From Candidatus Cloacimonadota bacterium (GTDB taxonomy: Bacteria > Cloacimonadota > Cloacimonadia > Cloacimonadales > Cloacimonadaceae), in the NCBI GenBank assembly GCA_023421135.1, contig JAEZUG010000038.1, positions 1 through 34,588 on the forward strand: a DNA stretch of 34,588 nucleotides, given 5' to 3'. Under the pieces are notes generated by a model, which made no database searches, was not told where the DNA came from, and saw nothing but the letters and a program-made list of their open reading frames with translations. Both the position numbers and the translations under genes were made by a program. Positions within the stretch are counted from its first letter, which is position 1. The number at the start of each line of letters is the position of its first letter. This document shows, one piece after another, positions 22,636 to 31,759 of the stretch.

Positions 22636-24356
22636 TACTTATCCAGAGCTTGAAGTTCGGACTTCACGAAGTCCACCAGTTCTCTGATTCTGGATTCTGT
22701 GAAGTCAAATTTGATGCCCGCAGCTTCATAGATCTCGCTCACAGGAGCGCTGTATCCCAGATCCAAAAAGGCTTGATACTGCTGCAGGGCTTTGGCTTTA
22801 TCTTTGCGATAGTTCATAAAGATGGAGAGTGCACCCAGCTGAGCCATGCCGTATTCTATGTAGTAAAAAGGTACTTCAAAGATATGTAGCTGCTTCATCC
22901 AGCCTAGTTTGCGCAGGTGCTCCAGATCGCTCCAATCTATGATGGTGGAGAATCTCTTGTGGATATCCAAATAAGCCTGATCCCGCTCCGCTACAGTGTG
23001 TTCAGGATTGAGATATGCCCAATGCTGGAAGGCATCGACAATCATGCACCAGGGCAAGAAGCTGAGAGCTCCTTCCAATTGATCCCGCTTGGCTTTCTTG
23101 AGGTCTTCGGGCTTCTTGTAAAACTCATCCCAATAATCCATGGTGAGCAGCTCCATGGTCATCGAAGCCAGTTCTGCAACCTCGGAGGGTGTATCCAGAT
23201 AGGGAGCAATGGGGATAGGCGCAGCGGCCTGAGAATGCATGGCGTGTCCGGCTTCGTGGAGCAGGGTAACCACGTCGTTATGCTGCTTTACATGGTTCAT
23301 AAAGATGAAGCTGCTACCCAGAGCATTGATGCCTGTGTTATAACCTCCGGGGGCTTTACCCTTGCGGTTTTCCAGATCCAAGAGCCCTGTGTTTGCCATC
23401 ATTTCAAGTTGCTTGCCATACTCGGGATTCACTTTCCCCAAAACTTTCACACACTTATCGATAAACTCGGTGGTGGTCTTAAATGGCTTAAGCACCCTGC
23501 CATCCAGATCGACAGACACGTCCCAAGGGCGTAGGGCTTCCAGACCCAGCACTTGGCGGCGATGCTCGTCCAGCTCTCTTACAAAGGGGATCACAACGTT
23601 TTCCACTGCCTGATGGAAGTTATAAAGGTCTGCTGGACTGTAGGAAAAGCGTCCCATCTCAGCATGCATATAGTCACGGTAATTGGGATATCCGGCATTG
23701 AGAGCAATCTGAACCCGGATCTCTTTCAACTCGTCAAACAAGCTGTCAAGATAAGCTTTCTTGCTATTGTATAGCTCAAAGATCTTGTGCCAGGCGGCTT
23801 CGCGCTTGCCACGGTTGGGGTCTTTCAGGAAGACACTGAGCTGGGAAATGGTGCGTTCCTCACCATCGAACTCCGCCGTCAGACTTCCAATCACAGCACC
23901 GTATTTATTGGCAAGCTCAGACTCCTGAATCCTCAGAGCTATGTTCTTCTCACGGTAGAGCTCTATCTCGTTTGAGATGATCTGGTTGAGATGATCAAAG
24001 GCACTTGGATCCAGCTCGGCTTTGGCGGGACTTTGGTAATATAGCTCTTTGAATTTGAAGCGCAACGGCTCAGTCTGGGCGTATATATTGGCATAGAAAT
24101 CATTGTAAGCTTTGGCGTAGGATTCGTCATCTGCATGCACGGTCATGTGGACGTATTTCCAGGAGAGTTCGTCAGATAGTGCCTTGGAGATCTCTGAATA
24201 ACGGTAAAGAGAATCCAGGAGCTCGTCCTTGGTTTGTGGAACATTTTCACAAATGGAATCAAAAATGGCCTTCACACTCTCCCAATTGTCCACCGCAAAG
24301 TCTTCCGGGAGGTATCTGAAAGGTATCTTGGCGATCTTTTCGGTTGTGTAAATCAT
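22635..24356 (-). CDS. pepF: Oligoendopeptidase F (M3 family)
   Basis: A cytoplasmic zinc oligopeptidase of 573 residues. The metal motif HEAGH lies in VVTLLHEAGHAMHS, and the third ligand follows in DTPSEVAELASMTMELL. An N-terminal helical domain precedes it, as in PepF and PepB. Length is normal. AAGGAG lies 8 bases ahead of ATG 24356. It is the first gene of an operon with lplA. Peptide breakdown fits an amino-acid-fermenting lifestyle, though that is inference. Confidence 0.93.
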   Translation of the reverse strand: MIYTTEKIAKIPFRYLPEDFAVDNWESVKAIFDSICENVPQTKDELLDSLYRYSEISKALSDELSWKYVHMTVHADDESYAKAYNDFYANIYAQTEPLRFKFKELYYQSPAKAELDPSAFDHLNQIISNEIELYREKNIALRIQESELANKYGAVIGSLTAEFDGEERTISQLSVFLKDPNRGKREAAWHKIFELYNSKKAYLDSLFDELKEIRVQIALNAGYPNYRDYMHAEMGRFSYSPADLYNFHQAVENVVIPFVRELDEHRRQVLGLEALRPWDVSVDLDGRVLKPFKTTTEFIDKCVKVLGKVNPEYGKQLEMMANTGLLDLENRKGKAPGGYNTGINALGSSFIFMNHVKQHNDVVTLLHEAGHAMHSQAAAPIPIAPYLDTPSEVAELASMTMELLTMDYWDEFYKKPEDLKKAKRDQLEGALSFLPWCMIVDAFQHWAYLNPEHTVAERDQAYLDIHKRFSTIIDWSDLEHLRKLGWMKQLHIFEVPFYYIEYGMAQLGALSIFMNYRKDKAKALQQYQAFLDLGYSAPVSEIYEAAGIKFDFTESRIRELVDFVKSELQALDK

Positions 24357-24421
24357 TATTATACTCCTTAAACTGGCTATGCTTGCTAGTATGAGACCAC
24401 CTCAGGAAACGCTTGTCTCTT

Positions 24422-24427
24422 TGTCAA
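24422..24427 (-). promoter_or_regulatory. TTGACA box upstream of pepF
   Basis: The minus strand reads TTGACA 66 bp ahead of the pepF start. No good -10 is seen at 16-18 bp. TACTAG lies 30 bp downstream, too far for a normal promoter. AGTATAATA closer to the gene falls in the ribosome-binding region and is probably chance. Confidence 0.4.
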
Positions 24428-24452
24428 CCTCAAAACAGGTCTGGTGGCGGAG

Positions 24453-25022
24453 CTAAAAGAGCTCCTTTTCAACCAGTTCTATGATGAGGTGCAATATCAT
24501 CATGTGCATTTCCTGGATGCGGGAAGTCTTTTCTTCTGGGATGAGAATCTGGTAATCACAACTGTCTTTCAGCTTGCCTCCATCCTTCCCCAGAAGCACC
24601 AGGCTGAATGCTCCCAGTTCCTGAGCTTTCTGCAGGGCTTTAATCACATTAGGTGAGTTTCCGCTAGTGGAGATGCCAATCACCATGTCCCCCGGGAGGC
24701 AAAAAGCTTCCACACCCCGGGCAAAGACTTCCTCGTAGCCAAAGTCGTTGGCAGCACAGGTGAGAAATGCAGGATCGGAGAGAGCAATGGCTGGGAGGGC
24801 AGGGCGGTTATCTTTGTATCTGCCGGTGAGTTCCTCGGCAAAATGCATAGCATCACTCATAGACCCACCGTTGCCAAAGATGATAAGCTTGTTCTTCTGG
24901 GCAAAGACTCTGGCTATCTGCTTGACTATGGATTCGATTTCCTCGAGGAGGGAATCGTTGGAAGCTATCTGTTCTGCCAGCCTGGCAGCCAGGGTTATCT
25001 CATTTCGCAGCGTATCTATCAT
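24453..25022 (-). CDS. gmhA: SIS-domain phosphoheptose isomerase (GmhA-like)
   Basis: A 189-residue sugar isomerase. The SIS motifs are IIFGNGGSMSDAMHFAEEL and GISTSGNSPNV, and the C-terminal RIQEMHMMILHLIIEL has the Gln and His positions typical of GmhA. GmhA converts sedoheptulose 7-phosphate to heptose 7-phosphate for lipopolysaccharide. A DiaA-type relative cannot be excluded. It starts 7 bp behind the add stop without a clear ribosome-binding site. A GGAGCT/AGCTCC hairpin spans its stop codon but lacks a T-run. Confidence 0.88.
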   Translation of the reverse strand: MIDTLRNEITLAARLAEQIASNDSLLEEIESIVKQIARVFAQKNKLIIFGNGGSMSDAMHFAEELTGRYKDNRPALPAIALSDPAFLTCAANDFGYEEVFARGVEAFCLPGDMVIGISTSGNSPNVIKALQKAQELGAFSLVLLGKDGGKLKDSCDYQILIPEEKTSRIQEMHMMILHLIIELVEKELF

Positions 25023-25029
25023 GATGGGA

Positions 25030-26112
25030 TCAGAGTGCTTCCTTCACTTTAACGACAGTCTTGAGCTCGGTTTCTTCGATCTCGTCGAACTCTCTGAGGA
25101 CTTCATTCACCAGGCGGGCTCTCTCTTTATAGGGGATAAAAGCGCTTTTGAACCCATTCAGGATCACGTTCTTAATGGTGGGATAGCTGAGGCCCAGCTC
25201 CTGGATGGCCAGCATATACTCGTCTGTGACAGTGGTGTCGCTGATAGTGCGGTTGTCTGTATTGATCGTAACTCTGAGGCCGTAATCTATATAGAAATCG
25301 ATGGGATGGCTTTGGATATCACGGATTGCTTTGGTATGGAAGTTACTCTTGATGCAAATCTCCAGGGGAATGCGGTGATCATTAACGTAGTTCAGCAGAT
25401 CACCATCTTCGACCAATCTGGTGCCATGGCCGATGCGATGCGTTCCACAATAGTGCAGGGCTTGGTGGATGCTTTCCGGGCCATAGGCTTCTCCGGCGTG
25501 GATGGTGATATTGAGGTTATTCTTCAGAGCCAGATCAAAGGCTTCCTTGTGGTCTTTGGCGGGATGATTATACTCACCTCCAGCCAGGTCAAAACCTATC
25601 ACACCCTTGTTCTTGAAAGCGATAGCCAGCTCTGCCAGCTTGAGAGAGGTGGTGGGATCCATATTCCTGATTCCGCAGATGATGACACCGGTTTTGATGG
25701 GGAAATCCCGCTCGGCATGCTTCAGGCCATCAATCACAGCCTGTGATATCTCGGTGAGTTTGAGCCCTTCATTGGTATGCAGGATGGGGGAGTAGCGCAC
25801 TTCCATGTAGCGAACGTTTTCCCGGGCAGCATCTTCAGCCAGTTCATAAGCAGCCCGGCGCAGGCCTTCTTTGGTTTGCAGCACCAGATTGACGATATGG
25901 AAGCCTCTGAGGTAGTCTTCCAAGCTGGTAGTATGTTCTCCACATACGATAAGCTTGCGCAGTTCTTCCGGGTCTGTGGTGGGAAGCTTGATTTTGTGCT
26001 CTTTGGCGAGCTCGAGGATGGTATTGACCCGGACAGATCCATCCAGATGGACGTGCAGATCTGTCTTGGGAAGTTTGTGGATGAAGTCCCGGCTTAGCTT
26101 TATCTTAGTCAT
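25030..26112 (-). CDS. add: Adenosine deaminase
   Basis: A 360-residue zinc deaminase that turns adenosine into inosine. Metal and catalytic motifs are present: TDLHVHLDGS (HxH), HAGEAYGPESI (His and catalytic Glu), HRIGHGT and NTDNR. NTDNR in place of NTDDP is a known variant and should keep the zinc Asp. AAGGAG precedes the start. It is followed after 7 bp by the GmhA-like gene. An adenine-deaminase or related activity is possible, but length and motifs fit adenosine deaminase. Confidence 0.92.
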   Translation of the reverse strand: MTKIKLSRDFIHKLPKTDLHVHLDGSVRVNTILELAKEHKIKLPTTDPEELRKLIVCGEHTTSLEDYLRGFHIVNLVLQTKEGLRRAAYELAEDAARENVRYMEVRYSPILHTNEGLKLTEISQAVIDGLKHAERDFPIKTGVIICGIRNMDPTTSLKLAELAIAFKNKGVIGFDLAGGEYNHPAKDHKEAFDLALKNNLNITIHAGEAYGPESIHQALHYCGTHRIGHGTRLVEDGDLLNYVNDHRIPLEICIKSNFHTKAIRDIQSHPIDFYIDYGLRVTINTDNRTISDTTVTDEYMLAIQELGLSYPTIKNVILNGFKSAFIPYKERARLVNEVLREFDEIEETELKTVVKVKEAL

Positions 26113-26160
26113 ATTATTCTCCTTATTAGTTGTTAACTAGATAATCATAAGCCGGATTTG

Positions 26161-26166
26161 TGTCAA
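26161..26166 (-). promoter_or_regulatory. TTGACA box upstream of add
   Basis: The minus strand reads TTGACA 49 bp ahead of the add start. AT-rich sequence follows, with TATGAT only 11 bp away and ATTATC at 15 bp. Neither is convincing. Confidence 0.4.
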
Positions 26167-26183
26167 ACTGTTTGTATGACTGG

Positions 26184-26300
26184 GGAGTAACGAGTGACGA
26201 GTAACAAGTGACAAGTATCCACACCACCTGTTTCGCTCTCCTTGCGGATGGTCATACTGGGCAATCCTCTAAATCCTCAGAGCCTTGTGAGAATTATACC
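26184..26300. repeat. Decayed copy of the composite intergenic repeat
   Basis: GAGTAACGAGTGACGAG and ACAAGTGACAAG (about 26185-26215) and, after about 50 bp, AATCCTCTAAATCCTC (about 26264-26279) followed by CTTGTGAGAA. The two blocks have the order and orientation of the left copy at 70-285. Confidence 0.65.
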
Positions 26301-26328
26301 CGGATACGTCTCCTTGTTTACAGCAAAA

Positions 26329-26358
26329 AAAAACGGGTATCCGTGGATACCCGTTTTT
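26329..26358 (-). terminator. Rho-independent terminator of the small lipoprotein gene
   Basis: A perfect 14-bp inverted repeat: AAAAACGGGTATCC and GGATACCCGTTTTT around GT. On the minus strand it is followed by a run of about nine T residues; on the plus strand by five T residues. It probably works both ways but lies 37 bp behind the gene ending at 26396. Confidence 0.93.
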
Positions 26359-26395
26359 ATTAAGGACTGCGCTAGTTGATTAACAGCAAATTAGC

Positions 26396-26587
26396 TTACT
26401 GAGTGACTGCAGGAGCAGGTGTCTGGGCAGGGGCCACCGCGGGTGTATCGACAACTGCGGGGACTTCTTCGACTGTGGTTTCTTCGGTGGTTGTCTCTTC
26501 GACAGTTTCCTTGGGACCGCAGGCGGCAAGCACGAACATGCTGATGAGCATCATAGCGAGAAGGCTAAGTAAAAGAACTTTTTTCAT
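26396..26587 (-). CDS. Small lipoprotein of unknown function
   Basis: A 63-residue lipoprotein: MKKVLLLSLLAMMLISMFVL, then lipobox LAAC with Cys near residue 23, then a low-complexity tail rich in Glu, Thr, Pro, Ala and Val. The start at 26587 is chosen because GGAGG lies 5 bases ahead; the in-frame ATG at 26599 would overlap that site. The tail is a flexible linker-like segment without a domain. The 200 bp ahead hold T-rich runs and a GCCGGA-atag-TCCGGC hairpin (26647-26662). It is the only gene of its transcript, with a strong terminator behind it. Confidence 0.85.
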   Translation of the reverse strand: MKKVLLLSLLAMMLISMFVLAACGPKETVEETTTEETTVEEVPAVVDTPAVAPAQTPAPAVTQ

Positions 26588-26646
26588 TGATTCCTCCATA
26601 AGTGAAATCCATATTTTTTTTTGGTTTTTTTTGGTGTTTGGGTTTT

Positions 26647-26662
26647 TGCCGGAATAGTCCGG
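26647..26662. repeat. GC-rich hairpin in the leader of the small lipoprotein gene
   Basis: GCCGGA and TCCGGC form a perfect 6-bp stem with a 4-nt loop. On the minus strand it is followed by A-rich, not T-rich, sequence, so it is not a terminator. Its role is unknown. The rest of 26600-26799 is T-rich and shows no gene. Confidence 0.5.
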
Positions 26663-26799
26663 CGGCTTGTTGTTCGTTTGAAGATCGCTTAAGAGCCTAA
26701 AACCCTTATCTGATCTTCACACAGTCCTTACTCACAACTATGTACTGTAATGAATATGGCTACACTTATAGAGCTCGCTGATTTTGGCAAGCTTTTTTT

Positions 26800-28473
26800 T
26801 TAGAAAGCTGCGTCCAAGCCCAGGTGAACTATACCCAAACCTAAGTCCCACATGTTCTTATCCTTGTAACCCAGAGCGTAGTCCAGACGTAAAATTCCTA
26901 TTCTGGTGCGGTATGAAAGACCCAGTCCCAAGGAAAAAAGGCGGTAATTAGTCTGTTCCTGCGCTGTCATTTGAAGCCCGTGGTCATAGAAGAGGTAGAG
27001 GCGGGAATCCTCTGAGAGGCGGTAACGCAATTCGGCATTCGTCCAGAGTAAACCCCAGCCGGAGATGGTATCTTCTCTGTAGCCTCTGATGGATTTGAAC
27101 CCACCCATCCTGAAATAGGAAAGAGAGTTTCCGGGATCATGATCCAGGCTCTTGAGGTTCACGCTCAAGGCTCCGACCCAATGCCGAGATAGGGGAGCAT
27201 AATGCCGGGTGAAGGCTTCCAGAGCGCTGCCTGGTTCGTCTTCTGCTGCTCCCAAATAAAAGCGGTAACGCAGCTCAGTATCCATTCCACTGGACGGATT
27301 CATCAGATTGTCCAGATTTCTATAAGCCCAGAATATCCCCAGGCTCTTTCCAGAGCGCCTCTCCACCAGGATGGGACGACGGGAACCGGGGCCGATGCTT
27401 TCCAGCAGGAATTCCAGCCCCAATCTGTGCTGTCGGTTGTAATAGTAAAGATCGGTCAGAAACCGGCTTTTGATCCAGGTGCTGTCCTGGCTGGAGCGGT
27501 TCAGCATCAGATCTCCGGCAATCGGATAGGCAGCAGGGCCGGATTCGTGATAGGAGAGCTCCAGCGCACTGCTCACTTTGGGAAGATTCTTCCAAAACAG
27601 GCCTATGCTACGGTCGGAACCCCAGAGATTTTGGAACTTCAGATTGATCAGACCGTTGAGCTCAGTTTTCTCGCCTACGCGGTTCAATCCTGCCACACCT
27701 TCCAGATAGGTCATCTTGCCTTCACGCACCCTGATCAGCAGGCGGGAGGCATTGAGTGGAATGATCTCACAATCTTCGATGAAGCTCTTTTCCCTAATCC
27801 TCTGGGAGGCTTCCAGAAGCGAAGAAGGATTGATCTGCCTCATTTGCCGGAGTCCGGAGATGCGAATCAGGGTGCTTTCTGTGGTGTGCAGGTTTCCTTC
27901 GCAGACTATCTCCTGAAGCCGAAAGAGGGGACCTTCATTGATTCCGATCACAGCTCTTAAGGGAGGATCGCTGCCTTCTTCCAGGATAAGAGAATCCAGG
28001 CTCGCCCGGGCAAAGAAATAGGAACGATCGTTGTAGAGACTCACCAGTCTTTGAATCAAGTTGGGAATCCGTTCCAGATCCTCTGTAGCAGAAAAGAGCA
28101 GGTAGTCCTGCAGCCGGGCAGTGCTGAAATAGCGGTTGCCACTGAAGCTGAGGCTCACCTTGCCGGTATCCAGCAGTCTGCTGGCACGATAGATCAGGGC
28201 TATCTGATTCCCGTTCTGGGGGATGATCTCGGGAGGACTGATCTGAACATAGTACAAGCCTCTTCTCTGAAACAAGTCTTTGAGGCGCAGACCAGCTTCG
28301 CGGATCTCTTCTATCTCCAGCTCCGAGCCTGGGATTAGGCCAGAGCCCTGGATCAGTTCTGCCTCTGAAATGGGAGACTCAAATTCTAAAGTGATGTTTA
28401 AGCTCTCCAAAACAAAACTGCTCAGCAAGGGTAAACTTAGGCTGAGCAGCAAAGTGACTAGCAGATAACGCAT
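26800..28473 (-). CDS. Omp85-family outer-membrane protein (BamA/TamA-like)
   Basis: A 557-residue outer-membrane protein with a signal peptide (RYLLVTLLLSLSLPLLSSF), an N-terminal region of POTRA-like repeats (to about residue 270) and a C-terminal beta barrel. The conserved loop-6 motif is GGFKSIRGYRED, and the chain ends in Phe, as expected for barrel assembly. Length resembles TamA (about 577) rather than BamA (about 800). It may insert or export other outer-membrane proteins. It starts 10 bp behind the lepA stop and is the last gene of the minus-strand run. Confidence 0.88.
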   Translation of the reverse strand: MRYLLVTLLLSLSLPLLSSFVLESLNITLEFESPISEAELIQGSGLIPGSELEIEEIREAGLRLKDLFQRRGLYYVQISPPEIIPQNGNQIALIYRASRLLDTGKVSLSFSGNRYFSTARLQDYLLFSATEDLERIPNLIQRLVSLYNDRSYFFARASLDSLILEEGSDPPLRAVIGINEGPLFRLQEIVCEGNLHTTESTLIRISGLRQMRQINPSSLLEASQRIREKSFIEDCEIIPLNASRLLIRVREGKMTYLEGVAGLNRVGEKTELNGLINLKFQNLWGSDRSIGLFWKNLPKVSSALELSYHESGPAAYPIAGDLMLNRSSQDSTWIKSRFLTDLYYYNRQHRLGLEFLLESIGPGSRRPILVERRSGKSLGIFWAYRNLDNLMNPSSGMDTELRYRFYLGAAEDEPGSALEAFTRHYAPLSRHWVGALSVNLKSLDHDPGNSLSYFRMGGFKSIRGYREDTISGWGLLWTNAELRYRLSEDSRLYLFYDHGLQMTAQEQTNYRLFSLGLGLSYRTRIGILRLDYALGYKDKNMWDLGLGIVHLGLDAAF

Positions 28474-28483
28474 CGGGGGGAGG

Positions 28484-30283
28484 CTATTCCCTGTCCGCCT
28501 TCAGAACCGCCAGGAAGGCTTCCTGAGGCACGGTAACGTTGCCTATCTCTTTCATCTTCTTCTTGCCTTCCTTCTGTTTATCCAGAAGCTTGCGTTTACG
28601 GGAGACGTCTCCGCCATAGCATTTGGCCAGCACGTCCTTGCGCATGGCATTGATAGTGCTGCGGGCGATGATTTTGGCTCCGATGGAAGCCTGGAGGGCT
28701 ATCTTAAACATGTGTCTGGGGATCACTTCAGAGAGGGTGTTCGTAACGCTCTTTCCCCAGTTGTGAGACTTATCGGCATGGCAGATGAAGCTCATGGCAT
28801 CGACCTTCTCGCCATTGATGAGGATATCTACTTTTACTACATTGGACATCCGGTTTTCCAGAAAGTGATAATCCAGGGAGGCATAACCGCGGCTCACGGT
28901 CTTGAGCTTGTCATAAAAATCAAAGATAATCTCGATGAGAGGAAGCTCATAATGTAGAGCCACTCGTTTATCGTCTATATATTGGATGTTCTTCTGAATG
29001 CCCCGGCGTTCCTGAGCCAGCTTCATGATGTTGCCGATGTAATCTGTCGGAACGATGATCTCGGTCTCCATGATGGGCTCCAGCACATGATCTATGGTGC
29101 TGGGATCGGGGAAATCGATAGGATTGTAAACCGTGATGTCTTTGCCGTTCTTGAGCCTGATGATAAAGCGCACGCTGGGGGTGGTGGCGATGATGGGGAT
29201 GTTGTACTCTCTATAGAGACGTTCCTTGATGATCTCCAGATGCAGCATGCCCAGGAAGCCGCAGCGGAAGCCATAGCCCAGAGCCAGAGAGCTTTCTTTC
29301 TCATAGACCAGCGAGGCATCATTGAGCTTGAGCTTGGCGATGGATTCCACCAGGTTCTCATAATCCTCGCCATTGATGGGGAAGATGCCGCTGTAAACCA
29401 TGGGTTTGGGCTCTTGGAATCCCGGCAGGGCAGAAGTGCAACCACCTTTGGCCAGAGTGAGTGTGTCGCCCACACGGGCATCTGCCACTTCCTTGATATT
29501 GGCGATGATATAGCCGGCTTCACCGGTGTGCAGGATCTTCTGAGCCTGGAACTTCAAGCCCAGATAACCGATCTCCTCTATGTCATATTCCTTGCCATTG
29601 GACATCAGCCTAATCTTGTCTCCCTTGCGAAGGGTTCCATCGAAGACTCTTATCAGGATCACCACGCCCCGGTACATATCGAAGTAGGAATCAAAGATCA
29701 GGGCTTGAACAGGCGCTTCTGCTTCGCCTTCTGGAGGCGGGAGCAATTCTACCACTGCATCCAGCAGCTCTCCAATGCCTATTCCAGCTTTGGCGCTGAC
29801 TCGCAGGATGTCTTCCTTGGCACAGCCAATTATCTCCATCAGATCGTGCTCTGTGCCTTCAATATCGGCTTTGGGCAGATCGATCTTATTCATCACGGGC
29901 AGTACCTCAAGGTTGTTTTCCAGAGCCAGATAGAGATTGCTCATGGTCTGGGCTTCAATCCCCTGAGAAGCATCTACCAGGAGGATAGCTCCTTCGCAGG
30001 AAGCCAGAGCCCGGGAGACTTCATAAGAGAAATCCACGTGCCCGGGAGTGTCGATCAGGTTCAGAGTATAATCCTGTCCTTTGTAGTTGTGTATCATACG
30101 GATGGCGTGGCTCTTGATGGTGATGCCTTTCTCGCGCTCCAGATCCATAGTGTCCAGGATTTGGGCAGTTTGAGAACTCACGTCGATCACGTGAGTATGT
30201 TCCAAAAATCTATCGGCCAGGGTGGATTTTCCATGGTCTATATGTGCAATAATGCAGAAGTTTCTGATCAGTTCTTGTTTCAT
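28484..30283 (-). CDS. lepA: Elongation factor 4 (LepA)
   Basis: A 599-residue translational GTPase of normal LepA length. G1 is AHIDHGKST, G3 DTPGHVDF and G4 NKIDLP. The C-terminal LepA domain (RSTINAMRKDVLAKCYGGDV and SRKRKLLDKQKEGKKKMK) is complete. LepA acts on ribosomes and assists initiation or back-translocation under stress. It lies between the RodZ-like gene (64 bp) and the Omp85 gene (10 bp) in one run. Confidence 0.97.
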   Translation of the reverse strand: MKQELIRNFCIIAHIDHGKSTLADRFLEHTHVIDVSSQTAQILDTMDLEREKGITIKSHAIRMIHNYKGQDYTLNLIDTPGHVDFSYEVSRALASCEGAILLVDASQGIEAQTMSNLYLALENNLEVLPVMNKIDLPKADIEGTEHDLMEIIGCAKEDILRVSAKAGIGIGELLDAVVELLPPPEGEAEAPVQALIFDSYFDMYRGVVILIRVFDGTLRKGDKIRLMSNGKEYDIEEIGYLGLKFQAQKILHTGEAGYIIANIKEVADARVGDTLTLAKGGCTSALPGFQEPKPMVYSGIFPINGEDYENLVESIAKLKLNDASLVYEKESSLALGYGFRCGFLGMLHLEIIKERLYREYNIPIIATTPSVRFIIRLKNGKDITVYNPIDFPDPSTIDHVLEPIMETEIIVPTDYIGNIMKLAQERRGIQKNIQYIDDKRVALHYELPLIEIIFDFYDKLKTVSRGYASLDYHFLENRMSNVVKVDILINGEKVDAMSFICHADKSHNWGKSVTNTLSEVIPRHMFKIALQASIGAKIIARSTINAMRKDVLAKCYGGDVSRKRKLLDKQKEGKKKMKEIGNVTVPQEAFLAVLKADRE

Positions 30284-30347
30284 AATTCCCTATTAATGCC
30301 TGTCCACTATGTCTGAGAATGACTCTAGGGAGCAGGCGGTTTAGCTT

Positions 30348-30980
30348 CTAGTGTATATCAACGTTCATGGGATTTTCTCCCAGGAACTTACCCATATAGT
30401 CTGTATTGTCGGAGATAATCTCCTGTTTATGGTCTTCTTGTTTCTTATCTTCTGCCTGAGGATTGGGTTGAAGCATCTGAGTCAGCTCCAGCATGCGCGT
30501 GCGTGTGCTATCCGGCACTGTGGGCTCAATCACTTCCGGGACTTCTGCCGCTGCTTCTGTGCTATCTTGCTCTGCCTTGCTAAAGAGCTGGGGGCTTTCC
30601 AGAAAACCATTTCTATAGGCCACAAAGATGATGGAGCCCAGAATGATTACTATCAGGGAGATTACTACCATCCAGATAAAATTGGTGGAGAGCATGATCC
30701 TTTTCTCTTTGGGGACAGAAAACATCGTGGGGGCAGCTTGGTTCGCAGGGGGAAAGATGAGGTCAAACTCTGTCATCACGGCATAGAGATCTGCTTCCAG
30801 ATAGCGGGCATAGTTATAGACCATAGCTTTGCGGATGCCATATTCGCCCAAGGCTTCCCAATCTCCGGCTTCCATCTGCAGGATTTTCTCCGGTGCCAGC
30901 AGCAAGTCTGCCCGGATCTTCTCCAGGCTTAGGTTTCTTTGCTGGCGTAGCTCCTTTAGATAGAGGCTCAGACTTTCCAC
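30348..30980 (-). CDS. RodZ-like helix-turn-helix membrane protein
   Basis: A 210-residue protein with an N-terminal HTH_25-type domain (LKELRQQRNLSLEKIRADL through residue 70) and one membrane helix (about residues 100-123, FIWMVVISLIVIILGSIIFV), followed by an acidic, low-complexity tail. That is the RodZ layout, but the periplasmic RodZ beta domain (DUF4115) is missing, so it is shorter than E. coli RodZ (337). RodZ links MreB to the membrane. The GTG start at 30980 lies inside dapF, overlapping it by 13 bp. Confidence 0.8.
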   Translation of the reverse strand: MESLSLYLKELRQQRNLSLEKIRADLLLAPEKILQMEAGDWEALGEYGIRKAMVYNYARYLEADLYAVMTEFDLIFPPANQAAPTMFSVPKEKRIMLSTNFIWMVVISLIVIILGSIIFVAYRNGFLESPQLFSKAEQDSTEAAAEVPEVIEPTVPDSTRTRMLELTQMLQPNPQAEDKKQEDHKQEIISDNTDYMGKFLGENPMNVDIH

Positions 30981-31759
30981 TGATACAAACCCTTTCCTGT
31001 AAAGCTCACAGGCCCGATCAGATGATAATCTCCATTGGAATCGCAGGATATCTGCACCTTTCCTCCGGGCATTTGTACTGAGACCCTGTCTTCCAGGAGC
31101 CCCAAAGCTCTACCGGCACAGACAGTGGATGCTGCTCCGGTGCCGCAGGCATAGGTTTCGCCCACAGCATTTTCCCAGATCTTCATCTCAATCTGGTTGG
31201 GAGAGATGACCTTGGCAAAATGGACATTTACGGATTTCTCAAAAGCTGTGTGATGCTCCAGGAAGCTTCCCCACAGAAGATGAGGTTTATCTTCCAGATC
31301 GTCTCTGAAGACTATGAAATGCGGATTTCCAATATTGACCAAGCTACCGGTGAACTGATCCACCTGCATATTTAGCTTCTGGATCACAGGCTTGCCGAGA
31401 TTCACCTTGGGAACCAGGGCTCCGGATTCCTCCAGCAGTTCCACTTCCTTGATCCCGGAATCTGTGATAATCCTGAAGCTGGCAGAAAGCTGGGGATCAT
31501 AGAGATGCCGGGTCAGACATCTGAGAGCGGAGCCGCACATCTCAGCCCGGGAGCCATCACTATTATAGATCACCATCCGGGCCCGAGCTTCTTCTGAAGG
31601 GAGGATCAAGACCAAGCCATCGGCACCAAAGCCAAATCTACGCTCGCAGATAGCTCTGGCCAGAGCCGGGAAATCAAGCTCCCGGGAAGCTTCAGTCAAT
31701 CCTTCCAGAATGATGAAGTCGTTACCCTGAGCCTGCATCTTGAGAAATTCTATTTGCAT
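30968..31759 (-). CDS. dapF: Diaminopimelate epimerase
   Basis: DapF turns LL- into meso-diaminopimelate for lysine and peptidoglycan. The two catalytic Cys motifs are present: NSDGSRAEMCGSALR (C75) and ACGTGAAST. Length (263) is slightly short but complete. The start overlaps dapB by 10 bp and the end overlaps the RodZ-like gene by 13 bp, so the genes are cotranscribed. Confidence 0.96.
   Translation of the reverse strand: MQIEFLKMQAQGNDFIILEGLTEASRELDFPALARAICERRFGFGADGLVLILPSEEARARMVIYNSDGSRAEMCGSALRCLTRHLYDPQLSASFRIITDSGIKEVELLEESGALVPKVNLGKPVIQKLNMQVDQFTGSLVNIGNPHFIVFRDDLEDKPHLLWGSFLEHHTAFEKSVNVHFAKVISPNQIEMKIWENAVGETYACGTGAASTVCAGRALGLLEDRVSVQMPGGKVQISCDSNGDYHLIGPVSFTGKGLYQWKV

Noticed and set aside
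24356..24372. TATAAT-like -10 box just ahead of pepF
   Set aside because: AGTATAATA lies between the AAGGAG site and the start codon, so it would leave no leader for that ribosome-binding site.
24449..24465. Terminator at the end of the gmhA-like gene
   Set aside because: The GGAGCT/AGCTCC hairpin overlaps the stop codon but has no T-run behind it on the minus strand.
28982..30316. 444-codon plus-strand open frame
   Set aside because: It is antisense to lepA, whose GTPase motifs are intact on the minus strand.
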